From Bifidobacterium tissieri (lineage in GTDB: Bacteria; Actinomycetota; Actinomycetes; Actinomycetales; Bifidobacteriaceae): a DNA stretch of 64,000 nucleotides. This document shows positions 46,494 to 55,707 of this stretch, one piece after another. Where the stretch lies: the NCBI RefSeq assembly GCF_002259645.1, contig NZ_MWWV01000005.1, forward strand, positions 1-64,000, in the 5' to 3' direction. Position 1 is the stretch's first letter; each line of letters opens with the position of its first letter. The notes under the pieces were generated by a model. That model searched no databases, was not told the origin of the DNA, and saw nothing but the letters and a program-made list of their open reading frames with translations. Position numbers and translations under genes: made by a program.

Positions 46494-46989
46494 ACGCGCG
46501 AGGGGAATGGGAACGGAACGGGATGACCGTGAATGGGCGTCGCGGGGAACATGGACTTTCGTGGGAACGCGGACTTCCGAGAGAACGCGGACGATACGGA
46601 GAACGCGGACGATACGGGGAGCCGGGTGGATGTCCCGTGACGATGAAGGATCGGGAACGATGATGGGTGTCGGACTGGTGCTGATGGTCGGTGTGCTGTT
46701 GACGGCGGTGTTGGCGCTCGGCAACGTGCTGCATTGCAAGGCGGTCGCCGGTACGGCCGCCGATTCCGCCGCGTTGGCCGGTGCGACGTCGTTGTATGAA
46801 TCCGTTGGAAACCCGTGCGCGGTGGCGAAACAGCTGGCGAAGGCGAATGCGGCGGTTCTGGACCGGTGCGAGATCGTCGGCGAGGATGTGACTGTGACGG
46901 TTCGGGTGAAGCCACGTGTTCCGTTTGTCGGTGACATCCTCGCCGCATCCCGCGCCGGTCCCAGGGATTGCGTCGCTGCGGATCCCTAG
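46486..46989 (+). CDS. Rv3654c-like / TadE-TadG-type pseudopilin
   Basis: A 167-aa protein whose core DDEGSGTMMGVGLVLMVGVLL matches the Rv3654c-type small secreted or anchored protein at the end of actinobacterial tad operons, followed by AADSAALAGA. If translation starts at 46486 (overlapping the previous stop) the first 47 residues are Arg/Thr-rich and encoded by GAGAACGCGGACGATACG repeats (46562-46622). A start at 46630 (MSRDDEGSG) would remove them; I cannot decide between the two. Confidence 0.65.
   Translation: MGERARGMGTERDDREWASRGTWTFVGTRTSERTRTIRRTRTIRGAGWMSRDDEGSGTMMGVGLVLMVGVLLTAVLALGNVLHCKAVAGTAADSAALAGATSLYESVGNPCAVAKQLAKANAAVLDRCEIVGEDVTVTVRVKPRVPFVGDILAASRAGPRDCVAADP
46562..46622 (+). 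repeat. Tandem about 18-bp repeat in the last tad gene
   Basis: About three units of GAGAACGCGGACGATACG (first copy diverged: GGGAACGCGGACTTCCGA). Because 18 is a multiple of three, copy number changes keep frame, and they would add or remove RTRTIR-type residues. Confidence 0.75.
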
Positions 46990-47083
46990 TCGAGGAGCCG
47001 AGAGCCGGTTCGTTGCCTGATTGGAGTCCTTGGCTCCGTCATATGCCGGGTCATATGCCGGCTGGTCGGAGCTAGTTGTCGGC

Positions 47084-47962
47084 TCAGGCGTTCTTCTTGG
47101 CGTTGACGAACCAGTAGGCCAACGCCACAAAGATCGCGCCACCCACGATGTTGCCCAGCGTGGCCGCGGACAGGTTGTACAGAATGCCCTGCACGCTCAC
47201 CGCGTCCGCACCGGCCGCCTGCGCGCCGAATCCGAACATCTTGGATACCAGACCGATCGGAAGGAAGAACATGTTGGCCACACAGTGCTCAAAGCCCATG
47301 GCGACGAAGCCGGCGATCGGCAGCAGGATGCCGAGCACCTTGTCGCCCACGGAGCGTGCGGAGAAGCCGATGCGCACGGCCAGGCACACGAGGATGTTGA
47401 ACAGGATGCCACGGAAGAACAGCGTGAACCAGTCAGGGGTGATCTTTGATGCGGCGGTTGCCACGGCGGTGTCGCCCACCGCGCCATCGTTGAGCCCCAT
47501 CGTTCCGGCGAGCGCGATCAGCGTGACGAGCACCAGCGCGCCGGCGAGATTGCCGAACCAGACGATCACCCAGTTCTTCAGCATGGCAGGCCAGGAGATC
47601 TTGTGTGCGGCCAGATCGGATGCCATCAGCGAGTTGCCGGTGAACAGTTCGGCGCCGCAGCAGAGCACGAGCACCAGGCCCATGCAGAAGGCGAGACCGC
47701 CGACAAAGCGCTTTGGCCCCCAGGTCATGGCGGGGTCGCTGGTGACGATGAGGAAGAACAGCGCGCCGAAGCCGATGAACGCGCCGGCGAACATGGCGGA
47801 GACGAACGCCTTGCCGCCGGTGAGCTGGGTTTTGGCCACGCCTGCCTTCTCCACGGCCTCTTCGGTTTCGGCGGGGGTGAGGGCGTTCACGTTGACGATC
47901 GGTGTGAGGATGGAAGGCTGGGTGTTGTCGGCGTTCGTTGCCGGATTGCCGTTGTTCGGCAT
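47084..47962 (-). CDS. Formate/nitrite transporter family channel (FocA-like)
   Basis: A 292-aa FNT pentameric channel. A soluble N-terminal segment of about 45 residues (with LTPAETEEAVEKAG) precedes six membrane helices. Family motifs include AELFTGNSLM, KNWVIVWFGN and the pore His in GFEHCVANMFFLPIG (about residue 225). In bifidobacteria a formate-export role is plausible because formate is a main fermentation product; nitrite or hydrosulfide are alternatives. AGAAGGGA precedes the start. Confidence 0.93.
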   Translation of the reverse strand: MPNNGNPATNADNTQPSILTPIVNVNALTPAETEEAVEKAGVAKTQLTGGKAFVSAMFAGAFIGFGALFFLIVTSDPAMTWGPKRFVGGLAFCMGLVLVLCCGAELFTGNSLMASDLAAHKISWPAMLKNWVIVWFGNLAGALVLVTLIALAGTMGLNDGAVGDTAVATAASKITPDWFTLFFRGILFNILVCLAVRIGFSARSVGDKVLGILLPIAGFVAMGFEHCVANMFFLPIGLVSKMFGFGAQAAGADAVSVQGILYNLSAATLGNIVGGAIFVALAYWFVNAKKNA

Positions 47963-48259
47963 GAGGGTTCCCTTCTCTAGGAATCATGTGAATGCGTCTG
48001 CCGTGTCGTCGCCGACTCCGGCCGGGCGTCGTTTGCCGCTCACCATATTCGTCCAAAGCGTTGACGGGCCGCGACGTTGTTCCCATTATTTGCAACGAGT
48101 CGGAGAGCCGTATCGGCGGACGTGCCGACGATCGCGGGCGTGGATTCGTCTTCGAGCCGCGCGCGACGATGTCGAATCCGCCGCCATCGTGCAGTTCGCA
48201 TAGTATGGTGACGGCGTTTCCGGCTGTTGGTTTTGGCGATTTGGGATTGGATGTGGATT

Positions 48260-51142
48260 ATGGCTTTGGCATTGTATCGGCGGTATAGGCCCGACACCTT
48301 CGACGGCATTGTGGGTCAGGACCAGGTCACCATTCCTCTCTCCCGCGCCCTCGACGAAGGCAAGCTCACCCATGCGTACCTGTTCTCCGGCCCGCGCGGT
48401 TGCGGCAAGACCAGCTCCGCGCGCATCCTCGCCCGTTGTGTGAACTGCGAGCAGGGGCCGACATCGCATCCGTGTGGTGAATGCGAGTCGTGCCGTGATC
48501 TGGCGACCGGCGGCCCCGGTTCGATCGACGTGGTGGAGATCGACGCCGCCTCCCACAACGGTGTGGAGGACGCCCGAGAGCTGCGTGAACGCGCCGGCTT
48601 CGCTCCGGCCCGCGATCGGTACAAGATCTTCATCCTCGACGAGGCGCATATGGTCACGCCGCAGGGTTTCAACGCGTTGCTCAAGATCGTGGAGGAGCCC
48701 CCGGAGCACGTCCTGTTCATCTTTGCGACCACCGAGCCGGAGAAGGTGATCGGCACCATCCGCTCCCGCACCCATCATTACCCGTTCCGTCTGGTGCCGC
48801 CCGAGATCATGGGCCCGTACCTGGATGATATCTGCGGCAAGGAGCATATCAAGCCGGAGCCGGGCGTGCTCAAGCTCGCCATGCGCGCCGGCGGCGGTTC
48901 GATGCGTGACACGCTGTCCGTACTTGATCAGCTTATGGTCGGCGCGGCCGACGGCGTGATCGCTTACGATTCCGCGGTCGCATTGCTTGGTTTCACCCCG
49001 GACACGTTGATTGCCGAGGCGATCGACGCGGTGATCGATCGCAATGGCGAGCAGTTGTATTCCGTGATCCAGAAGGTGATCGTGGGTGGGTTCGATCCCC
49101 GTCGATTCGTGGAGGATCTGCTTGCCCGTGTCCGTGATCTGCTCGTGCTGACGATCGCCGGAGACCGTGCCGAATCGGTGCTGAGTGATGATGCCGAGGC
49201 CGAGGACCATGACGATATGCGTCGTCAGGCGTCCGCGTTGGGTCTTGCGCGGCTGACGCAGATCGCCGACGTGATCAACGACACGTTGGGAACGATGAGT
49301 GGCTCCACATCGCCGCGTATGCGTCTGGAACTGCTGGCCGCCAAACTGCTGGTGCCGCCGACCGTGATCATGCCGAACGCCGTTGCAGGCGGTGCGGCTC
49401 CCGCTTCCGCGGCCGCTGGAACCGCACAGTCCGCCGCAGCGCCCGCCGGCGGCAATACCGGAACCGGTGTTCGGGGCGGCGGCTTCGCGGGAGCCAAGCG
49501 CAATCAGCGTGCGGCGTCTCCCGCCGGTTCGACGTCCGCGGCCCCTACTGCGGCACCATCCGCTGCCATGCCTTCCGCATCGGCATCCGTCGAACCGCTT
49601 CCCACCGCTGCCGCACATGTTCCGTTCACGACGGCATCTGCTCCCGCATCCTCGCCGGTCGCCGATGCGGAAACGCACGCGGCCGATGCCCATACGCCCG
49701 ACACGCGTACGCCCGATGAGAAGTGGGACGCCCTGCTGGCCGAACTGCCCGACGACGTCCGCAGGTACGTAACCCGCGATCGCGTGCCACGCATCACCCT
49801 CAGGCCGAATAAGACCGGCAGGATGTGCCTGTGGATCAAATTCGACAAGGCCATCAACAAGTACGCCTTCGCGCTCGCCGTCACATCGGAGAGTGTGAAC
49901 GGGCGCAACAAGGTGGTTGACATTCTGCGTGAGGCGACGCATCGCATGTTCGGCGACGACGTTCAGCTTGCGCCCACCAAGAAGATGGCGGACGGCCAAA
50001 TGGCGCCGCCGTTCAGCCAGCTACCGCCGAACAAGCAGCAGCAGGTGAAGGCCAAGCTGCTGCAGGCCAGTCTTGGCGGTGCGATGGCGGGAGTCGGCGC
50101 TCAGACGTCGTCCCGCGCACATAATGATGCTGCGGACGGCCAGTCGGCCGTGCACGACGCCGATACCGACGTTCACCGAAGCGGCGCGCATGTCGCCGGT
50201 CCGGATGCTGACGCCGAGCCGGATGGTTGGGGTGTGCCGTCGACGTCTGTGGACGTCGGCCATACATCGGTCGATACGGTTGGTGGAGTAACGGACAGTG
50301 CCGTGAATGGTGCTGTCGTGGACGACGCAGTGTCGAACGATGTTGCGTCGAACGGTGTGGCACCGAATAGTGCCGCGGCGAACGACGGCGCATGGGGTGA
50401 TGATCCGTGGGCGTCCCCGGCTCCCACCGCATCCGATTCGTCGGTGGACGATGATCCGTGGGCCGCACCGGCCGGCGGACAGACGAATGGCGGATATCAG
50501 GATCTGTCGCAGCAGCCGCATAAACCGCTGAACGAACATCACATCAAGCATGTGGCGGTGCCGGACCTGTCCGACGGTGAGGATCCATGGGGGCCCGCGG
50601 CTCAGCCGGCCCAGACCGTACCGTCGGGCACTGCACAGTTGGGCACTGCACAGTTGGGCACTGCGCAATCGTCCCCGTCGGCCCAGTCGGTTGTATCGGC
50701 CCAGTCAACACAGTCAACGCAACCGATGCAATCGGCACAACCGGTTCAGCCAACGCAGTCAAGCCCTGCGGCCCAGCCGTCGTCGCAGACCGAACGCCAC
50801 TTCAATCCGAATGCGCGTTTCGATCAACAGACCGCGGGAGGATTCGGAGTCCAATCGCAGACCCAGTCCGTCGGCACACCGTTCGAAGGCGCACCATCTG
50901 GCGGTATGCAGCCCAATGGCATGTCCGGTCCGGTCCCGAATACGCAGCCGGTGCCGCAGGTCGATCCGGACGAGGACGAATACTCCATGTCCGACGAGTC
51001 GCTCACCGTGCACAATGCGATGAATCTCGATGATCTCAAACGGTTCTTCGACGTCAAGAGCGTGGAGACGCTTGCTCCCGACGATCCGAACAATCCGCGC
51101 AACATCGTGGCCAAGCGCAAGGCGGCATCCGACGAGGAGTGA
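48260..51142 (+). CDS. dnaX: DNA polymerase III subunit tau/gamma
   Basis: A 960-aa clamp-loader ATPase. It begins ALALYRRYRPDTFDGIVGQD, with Walker A GPRGCGKTS (about residues 44-52), the zinc-binding Cys set CVNCEQ..CGECESC (about 60-82), Walker B ILDEAHM and sensor TTEPEKV. Domain III ends near residue 375. The remaining about 585 residues are Ala/Pro/Ser/Gln-rich with DDPWA repeats and a GTAQL repeat, interrupted by a folded island (about 500-600, KWDALLAELPDDVRRYV) that fits the tau domain contacting the polymerase. The ATG at 48260 gives the family start; the frame opens 11 codons earlier. Confidence 0.95.
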   Translation: MALALYRRYRPDTFDGIVGQDQVTIPLSRALDEGKLTHAYLFSGPRGCGKTSSARILARCVNCEQGPTSHPCGECESCRDLATGGPGSIDVVEIDAASHNGVEDARELRERAGFAPARDRYKIFILDEAHMVTPQGFNALLKIVEEPPEHVLFIFATTEPEKVIGTIRSRTHHYPFRLVPPEIMGPYLDDICGKEHIKPEPGVLKLAMRAGGGSMRDTLSVLDQLMVGAADGVIAYDSAVALLGFTPDTLIAEAIDAVIDRNGEQLYSVIQKVIVGGFDPRRFVEDLLARVRDLLVLTIAGDRAESVLSDDAEAEDHDDMRRQASALGLARLTQIADVINDTLGTMSGSTSPRMRLELLAAKLLVPPTVIMPNAVAGGAAPASAAAGTAQSAAAPAGGNTGTGVRGGGFAGAKRNQRAASPAGSTSAAPTAAPSAAMPSASASVEPLPTAAAHVPFTTASAPASSPVADAETHAADAHTPDTRTPDEKWDALLAELPDDVRRYVTRDRVPRITLRPNKTGRMCLWIKFDKAINKYAFALAVTSESVNGRNKVVDILREATHRMFGDDVQLAPTKKMADGQMAPPFSQLPPNKQQQVKAKLLQASLGGAMAGVGAQTSSRAHNDAADGQSAVHDADTDVHRSGAHVAGPDADAEPDGWGVPSTSVDVGHTSVDTVGGVTDSAVNGAVVDDAVSNDVASNGVAPNSAAANDGAWGDDPWASPAPTASDSSVDDDPWAAPAGGQTNGGYQDLSQQPHKPLNEHHIKHVAVPDLSDGEDPWGPAAQPAQTVPSGTAQLGTAQLGTAQSSPSAQSVVSAQSTQSTQPMQSAQPVQPTQSSPAAQPSSQTERHFNPNARFDQQTAGGFGVQSQTQSVGTPFEGAPSGGMQPNGMSGPVPNTQPVPQVDPDEDEYSMSDESLTVHNAMNLDDLKRFFDVKSVETLAPDDPNNPRNIVAKRKAASDEE
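50629..50670 (+). repeat. Tandem 15-bp repeat in dnaX
   Basis: Two to three copies of GGCACTGCACAGTTG (the last ends GCGCAA) encode GTAQL repeats in the flexible tail. In frame, so variable copy number would be tolerated. Confidence 0.75.
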
Positions 51143-51223
51143 CAGCAAGACACAGTGACACCAGACACCGTGGCAAACCAGACACAGTGACGACAACGAC
51201 ACAGCGACAACAAGGAGCGGATG

Positions 51224-51826
51224 ATGGCATTGGCGTATGACGGGGCGATCCAGAATCTGATCGACGCGTTCTCGAGACTGCCCGGCATCGGACCGAAGGG
51301 CGCGCAGCGTATCGCCTTCTACATACTGAGCGCGGACGAGCAGGAGGCGCGCGAGCTCGCCGACGCCATCACCGAGGTGAAGGCCCAGGTGCGGTTCTGC
51401 GAGATCTGTGGCAACGTCTGTGAAACCAGTCCCTGTCCGATCTGCGAGGACCCGCGCCGCGACCGCAGCATCATCTGCGTGGTGCAGGAACCCAAGGACG
51501 TGATGAGCATCGAGCGCACCCGCGAATTCCGCGGCCTCTACCACGTGCTCGGCGGCGCGATCAACCCCATGGCCAACGTGGGGCCCGCCGACCTGAGGAT
51601 CCCCCAGCTGCTGCAGCGACTCGGCACCGGCGAGGTGCACGAGGTGATCATGGCGCTCAACCCGAACATCGAGGGCGAGGCCACCACCACGTACATCTCC
51701 CGTCTGCTCGGACCGCTCGAGGTCAAGGTGACTCGTCTGGCCAGCGGTCTGCCCGTTGGCAGCGATCTCGAATACGCCGACGAGATCACTCTGGGCCGTG
51801 CCCTCGCCGGCCGCCGTGAGGCCTGA
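51224..51826 (+). CDS. recR: Recombination mediator RecR
   Basis: A 200-aa recombination-repair protein that works with RecF/RecO to load RecA. HhH region [19 protein letters not shown], zinc finger [16 protein letters not shown] (about residues 59-74), Toprim domain beginning [14 protein letters not shown] and the C-terminal Walker-B-like [24 protein letters not shown] precedes two adjacent ATGs (51221, 51224); I use the second. It follows dnaX by 81 bases, the usual dnaX-recR pairing. Confidence 0.96.
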   Translation: MALAYDGAIQNLIDAFSRLPGIGPKGAQRIAFYILSADEQEARELADAITEVKAQVRFCEICGNVCETSPCPICEDPRRDRSIICVVQEPKDVMSIERTREFRGLYHVLGGAINPMANVGPADLRIPQLLQRLGTGEVHEVIMALNPNIEGEATTTYISRLLGPLEVKVTRLASGLPVGSDLEYADEITLGRALAGRREA

Positions 51827-51865
51827 CTGCCCGCAATCCAACTGCGTCGGATACGGCTTGCAAAA

Positions 51866-51935
51866 CGTCGCCAACATCGTCCGCGATCGTTCGTAGAACG
51901 ATTGACGACTATCGGATGTCCAAATGTTGGCGACG
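51866..51935. promoter_or_regulatory. Long inverted repeat between recR and the aspartokinase gene
   Basis: CGTCGCCAACAT (51866-51877) is perfectly complementary to ATGTTGGCGACG (51924-51935). Inside, CGATCGTTC/GAACGATTG form a second stem around GTA. There is no T-run on either side. It may be a recR terminator, a leader structure of the lysine/threonine genes or a protein-binding site; a TATGAT (51937) follows immediately. Confidence 0.5.
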
Positions 51936-52081
51936 GTATGATTTCGGAACATTCAAGCCCTTATAATCTTGCCGTTTGCGTACACTGTGTGACTACTTGT
52001 GCACCAAGCGACCGAAACATGATCCCCGCGGCATGCAGCACGTCGGCGGGAACACGACGGCAATAACGAGATTGGACTGAA

Positions 52082-52846
52082 GTGGCACTTATCGTTCAGA
52101 AATACGGTGGCTCGTCGGTGGCTGACACCGATTCGATCAAGCGCGTGGCCAAGCGCATCATCGACACCAAGAAGAAGGGCAATGACGTGGCGGTCGTCGT
52201 CTCTGCAATGGGCGACACCACCGACGATCTGATCGATCAGGCACTTGACATTGACTCCCAGCCGCCGGAACGCGAGATGGACATGCTCATGACCGCCGGC
52301 GAGCGCATCTCCATGAGCCTGCTCGCCATGGCGATTCACGCACAGGGTGCCCGTGCGCACTCGTTCACCGGTCAGCAGGCCGGCTTCCTCACCGATGCTC
52401 GCTATGGTGCCGCGCATATTCGTGCCGTGAAGCCGAAGCGTGTGGCCGAAGTGCTGTCGCAGGGCGATGTGGCCATCGTAGCCGGTTTCCAGGGCATCAA
52501 CGCCAAGGGTGACGCCACCACGCTCGGCCGTGGCGGTTCCGACACCTCCGCCGTGGCGCTGGCCGTGGCGCTTGAGGCCGACGTGTGCGAGATCTACACC
52601 GACGTGGACGGCATCTTCACCGCCGACCCGCGCATCGTGCCCACCGCCCGTCGCATCCCCGCGATCTCCTACGAGGCGATCCTCGAGATGGCCGCCTGCG
52701 GTTCCAAGGTGCTGGCGCTGCGCTGCGTGGAATACGCCGAGCGCTTCAACATGCCGCTGCATGTGCGCAGCTCCTTCTCGCATCGTCCGGGCACGCTCGT
52801 GCTGCCCGACGGCGTGGACCCGCGCAGCATCCCGAACCTGCTGTAA
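52082..52846 (+). CDS. lysC: Aspartate kinase, catalytic subunit only
   Basis: A 254-aa amino acid kinase domain that phosphorylates aspartate, the first step to lysine, threonine, methionine and diaminopimelate. KYGGSSVAD carries catalytic Lys7; [32 protein letters not shown] and the nucleotide-binding [13 protein letters not shown] are intact. The usual C-terminal ACT domains are absent and lie in the next gene, 110 bases on. The start is GTG. A frameshift would leave homologous linker sequence, but the stop is followed by unrelated spacer and a fresh ribosome site, so this is a real split. Confidence 0.94.
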   Translation: MALIVQKYGGSSVADTDSIKRVAKRIIDTKKKGNDVAVVVSAMGDTTDDLIDQALDIDSQPPEREMDMLMTAGERISMSLLAMAIHAQGARAHSFTGQQAGFLTDARYGAAHIRAVKPKRVAEVLSQGDVAIVAGFQGINAKGDATTLGRGGSDTSAVALAVALEADVCEIYTDVDGIFTADPRIVPTARRIPAISYEAILEMAACGSKVLALRCVEYAERFNMPLHVRSSFSHRPGTLVLPDGVDPRSIPNLL

Positions 52847-52956
52847 TCGCGCGCTACTCGCGACGGGAATCGCTGTAGGACGATCCCCGATCCAAGCAAT
52901 ACAACAACACGACAATCACGAACCACGACAATCACGTAAACATAAAGGTGACAACA

Positions 52957-53520
52957 ATGAGCAACGACAACCAGTCCATGGGCGATCTCTTCCCCGATCT
53001 CGGACCGGAGGATCCGATCGTCTCCGGCATCGCGCACGATCGTTCCGAAGCGCAGATCACGCTGCGTCGCATCCCCGACCGTCCGGGCATGTGCGCGTCG
53101 ATCTTCACTCAGCTGGCCGACGCCGGCGTGAACGTTGACATGATCGTACAGGCCGCCGCATCCACCGGTACCGCCGACGTGTCGTTCACCGCCTCCGAAT
53201 CGCAGATCCGCGACGTGGAGAACGTCCTTGAGTCCAAGCGCGACGAGATCGGCTACGAGTCCGTGGACTTCAACACCGCCGTCGGCAAAGTCGCGCTCGT
53301 GGGCGTGGGTATGAAGACCCACTCCGGCATCGCCGCCACCTTCTTCCGCGCGCTGAGCGAGAAGAACATCAACGTGCTGATGATCTCCACCTCCGAGATC
53401 CGTATTTCCGCCATGGTGCCGCTCGAGGATCTCGACGACGCCGTGCGCGCCATCCACACCAAGTTCAATCTCGATGCCGATCAGGTTGAGGCCGTGGTCT
53501 ACGGCGGCACCGGCCGCTGA
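52957..53520 (+). CDS. Aspartate kinase regulatory subunit (two ACT domains)
   Basis: A 187-aa protein made of two ACT domains (about residues 22-100 and 108-180): AQITLRRIPDRPGMCASIFTQLADAGVNVDMI (in parts) and VALVGVGMKTHSGIAATFFRALSEKNINVLMISTSEIRIS. It would bind lysine and threonine for feedback inhibition of the separate catalytic chain, like the beta subunit of Corynebacterium aspartokinase but encoded only as its own gene. AAAGGTGAC precedes the ATG at 52957. asd follows 54 bases later. Confidence 0.92.
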   Translation: MSNDNQSMGDLFPDLGPEDPIVSGIAHDRSEAQITLRRIPDRPGMCASIFTQLADAGVNVDMIVQAAASTGTADVSFTASESQIRDVENVLESKRDEIGYESVDFNTAVGKVALVGVGMKTHSGIAATFFRALSEKNINVLMISTSEIRISAMVPLEDLDDAVRAIHTKFNLDADQVEAVVYGGTGR

Positions 53521-53574
53521 TTCGCGTCGATTGAACGAGACGACGTTACAGCCGGAAGAAAAAGGAGCCACACA

Positions 53575-54645
53575 ATGGTACAGATCAATGACAAAGGCGT
53601 GAACGTAGCGGTGCTGGGTGCCACCGGACAGGTGGGCATGGTCATGCGTCGCATTCTCGACGAGCGCAACTTCCCGGTGAAGGATCTGCGTTTCCTCGCG
53701 TCCGCGCATTCCGCCGGAACCGTGCTCAACTGGCGCGGTCACGACATCATCGTGGAGGATGTGGCCAAGGCCGATCTTTCCGGCATCGACATCGCCATCT
53801 TCTCCGCCGGCGGTGGCACCTCCAAGGTGTGGGCGCCCAAGTTCGCCGAGGCCGGCGCCTACGTGATCGACAACTCCTCCCAGTGGCGTATGCACGACAA
53901 CGTGCCGCTGGTCGTGGCCGAGGTGAACCCCGAGGATCTGGACGACGTTCCGGACCGCATCATCGCCAACCCGAACTGCACGACCATGGCATGCATGCCG
54001 GCCATGAAGGCGCTGTCCGACGAGTTCGGTCTCAAGCGTCTGATCGTCAGCTCCTACCAGGCCGTGTCCGGTGCCGGTCGTGCCGGCGTGCTGCAGCTCA
54101 TGAACGAGGCCAAGGCCGCCGTGGAGCAGGGTGCCGACAAGCTGGTGTTCGACGGTTCCGCCATCGACTTCCCCGAGCCGACCAAGGTGGTGCGCACCAT
54201 CGCCTTTAACGCCGTGCCGTTCATCGGCGCGATCGTGGACGACGGCAGCGAGGAGACCGACGAGGAGCAGAAGCTGCGCAACGAGAGCCGCAAGATCCTG
54301 CACCTGCCGGACCTGAAGGCCAGCTGCACCTGCGTGCGCATCGGCGTGTTCACCTCGCACGGCATGAGCGTCAACGCCGAGTTCGAGAAGGACGTGACCC
54401 CGGATCAGGCCCGTGAGGTGCTGGCCAAGGCCCCGGGCGTGGAGCTCAACGACATCCCCACCCCGCAGCTCGCCGCCGGCAAGGACCCGAGCTTCGTGGG
54501 CCGCATCCGTCAGGATCAGGCCGTGGACGGCAAGAAGGGCCTGTCCATGTTCATCACGAACGACAACCTTCGTAAGGGTGCCGCACTCAACGCCATCGAA
54601 CTTGCGGAGATCGTGGCGAAGAAGCACTTCGCCGATCAGCTCTGA
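53575..54645 (+). CDS. asd: Aspartate-semialdehyde dehydrogenase
   Basis: A 356-aa NADPH enzyme that reduces aspartyl phosphate to the semialdehyde, the second step of the pathway. N-terminal NADP fold VAVLGATGQVGMVMRRIL; active-site Cys135 in IIANPNCTTMACMPA; substrate part SYQAVSGAGRAG; C-terminal SHGMSVNAEFEK. AAAGGAG lies 8 bases upstream. It ends the lysC-ACT-asd operon before a strong terminator. Confidence 0.97.
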   Translation: MVQINDKGVNVAVLGATGQVGMVMRRILDERNFPVKDLRFLASAHSAGTVLNWRGHDIIVEDVAKADLSGIDIAIFSAGGGTSKVWAPKFAEAGAYVIDNSSQWRMHDNVPLVVAEVNPEDLDDVPDRIIANPNCTTMACMPAMKALSDEFGLKRLIVSSYQAVSGAGRAGVLQLMNEAKAAVEQGADKLVFDGSAIDFPEPTKVVRTIAFNAVPFIGAIVDDGSEETDEEQKLRNESRKILHLPDLKASCTCVRIGVFTSHGMSVNAEFEKDVTPDQAREVLAKAPGVELNDIPTPQLAAGKDPSFVGRIRQDQAVDGKKGLSMFITNDNLRKGAALNAIELAEIVAKKHFADQL

Positions 54646-54680
54646 TCTCTGGCCAACGCCGGCAGCCACCGGATTGGCAT

Positions 54681-54730
54681 ATCGGCTCCCCGTTGCGCGA
54701 TTGCACAGATTGCGTAACGGGGAGCCGATC
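54681..54730 (+). terminator. Terminator of the lysC-asd operon
   Basis: CGGCTCCCCGTTGCGC pairs with GCGTAACGGGGAGCCG (one mismatch) across a 13-base loop. It is followed by GTTTGTGTTGTTTGTGTTG, a T-rich run made of tandem TTTGTGTTG units. Confidence 0.88.
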
Positions 54731-54895
54731 GTTTGTGTTGTTTGTGTTGTTTGTGTCCTCGTTGGTTCGCGTCTGTTCGGAATCGGTTTCCGCTCGTCTG
54801 GGATGACGTCGAGATCGGTCCGGGTCGCCCGCAACATCATCCCGCAACAGGCCGGCCGACGTTGCGGATGTCTGCCCGGCTGAGATACTGGGGAT

Positions 54896-55522
54896 ATGTC
54901 TGAAGCATCCGTGGAAGCGCAAAAGCAGCTCGACCGAATCGTGGCGCTGGGATACCCCGACGTGGCCGATATGACGGCCGCCGCATTCCGTGCACTCGCC
55001 ACGCCGATCATCAACGCCCTGGCCAAATCCGATCTGGGCGCCAACATTCTTCTTGTCCCCACGCGCGAACTCGTGTCTCCGGAATCGCTGATCGCGCGAA
55101 CCAGCATCAATCGCATGGCCGGATTCACCACCATGCCGCCGCGCGACATCGCCAGTTTCCTGCCGCAGGACGGCTTCGAGCCGCCGGAAGGCCCGTTCTA
55201 CATCGTCGTGGACCCGCACACCGGCACCCGATACACGAATCGTGAGCCCGACATCGCGCGCAAGCTCGTCGAATCCGACGGCCGGCTGCCGTTGACGCTG
55301 GAGGAGGGCCTCGCCATCGCCACCCAGCATCCCGATTGGCTGGTGCACAAGAACGGATTCAACCTGCTCGGATCGCGTAGCGCCGACGGCCGTGTGCCCA
55401 GCATATGGATGAGCCAGAACGCGCCGCGACTGGGTGCCGTATGGCCCACCAGCAAGCACACGTGGCTGGGCAACGCCTACTGCATGGGTCGTCGAGGCGT
55501 GTCGCTGTTCCACTACCTGTAA
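54896..55522 (+). CDS. DUF5701-like conserved protein
   Basis: A 208-aa soluble protein. Segments such as LLVPTRELVSPESLI, GPFYIVVDPHTGTRYTNREPD and the C-terminal GNAYCMGRRGVS are patterned as in a conserved actinobacterial family that I believe is DUF5701. No catalytic motif is recognised. It could bind a ligand or act as a small regulator; function unknown. It ends in front of a bidirectional hairpin. Confidence 0.7.
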   Translation: MSEASVEAQKQLDRIVALGYPDVADMTAAAFRALATPIINALAKSDLGANILLVPTRELVSPESLIARTSINRMAGFTTMPPRDIASFLPQDGFEPPEGPFYIVVDPHTGTRYTNREPDIARKLVESDGRLPLTLEEGLAIATQHPDWLVHKNGFNLLGSRSADGRVPSIWMSQNAPRLGAVWPTSKHTWLGNAYCMGRRGVSLFHYL

Positions 55523-55568
55523 GTCCACTACCTGTAAGTGATGTGCTGTCTGCCGTTTTCGACAAATG

Positions 55569-55620
55569 AAACGCCGTGTCTTCATATGGAGTCATAAGAG
55601 TCATATGAGGACACGGCGTT
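55569..55620. terminator. Bidirectional hairpin between convergent genes
   Basis: AACGCCGTGTC (55569-55580) pairs with GACACGGCGTT (55610-55620). A second smaller pair, TTCATATG/CATATGAG, lies inside. It separates the DUF5701-like gene from the minus-strand membrane gene. Confidence 0.75.
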
Positions 55621-55707
55621 CGATGTTGAGGGTGGGGAGCGGAATCGTTGGCGGGAGCCTCCGCCCGTGACGTTCGATGTTCAGACCATGATGTCTGACA
55701 CCGCCGA

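Noticed and set aside
52846-52957. Frameshift between the two aspartokinase genes
   Set aside because: The gap has no aspartokinase-like sequence in any frame, and the second gene has its own ribosome site, so a true gene split is more likely than an error.
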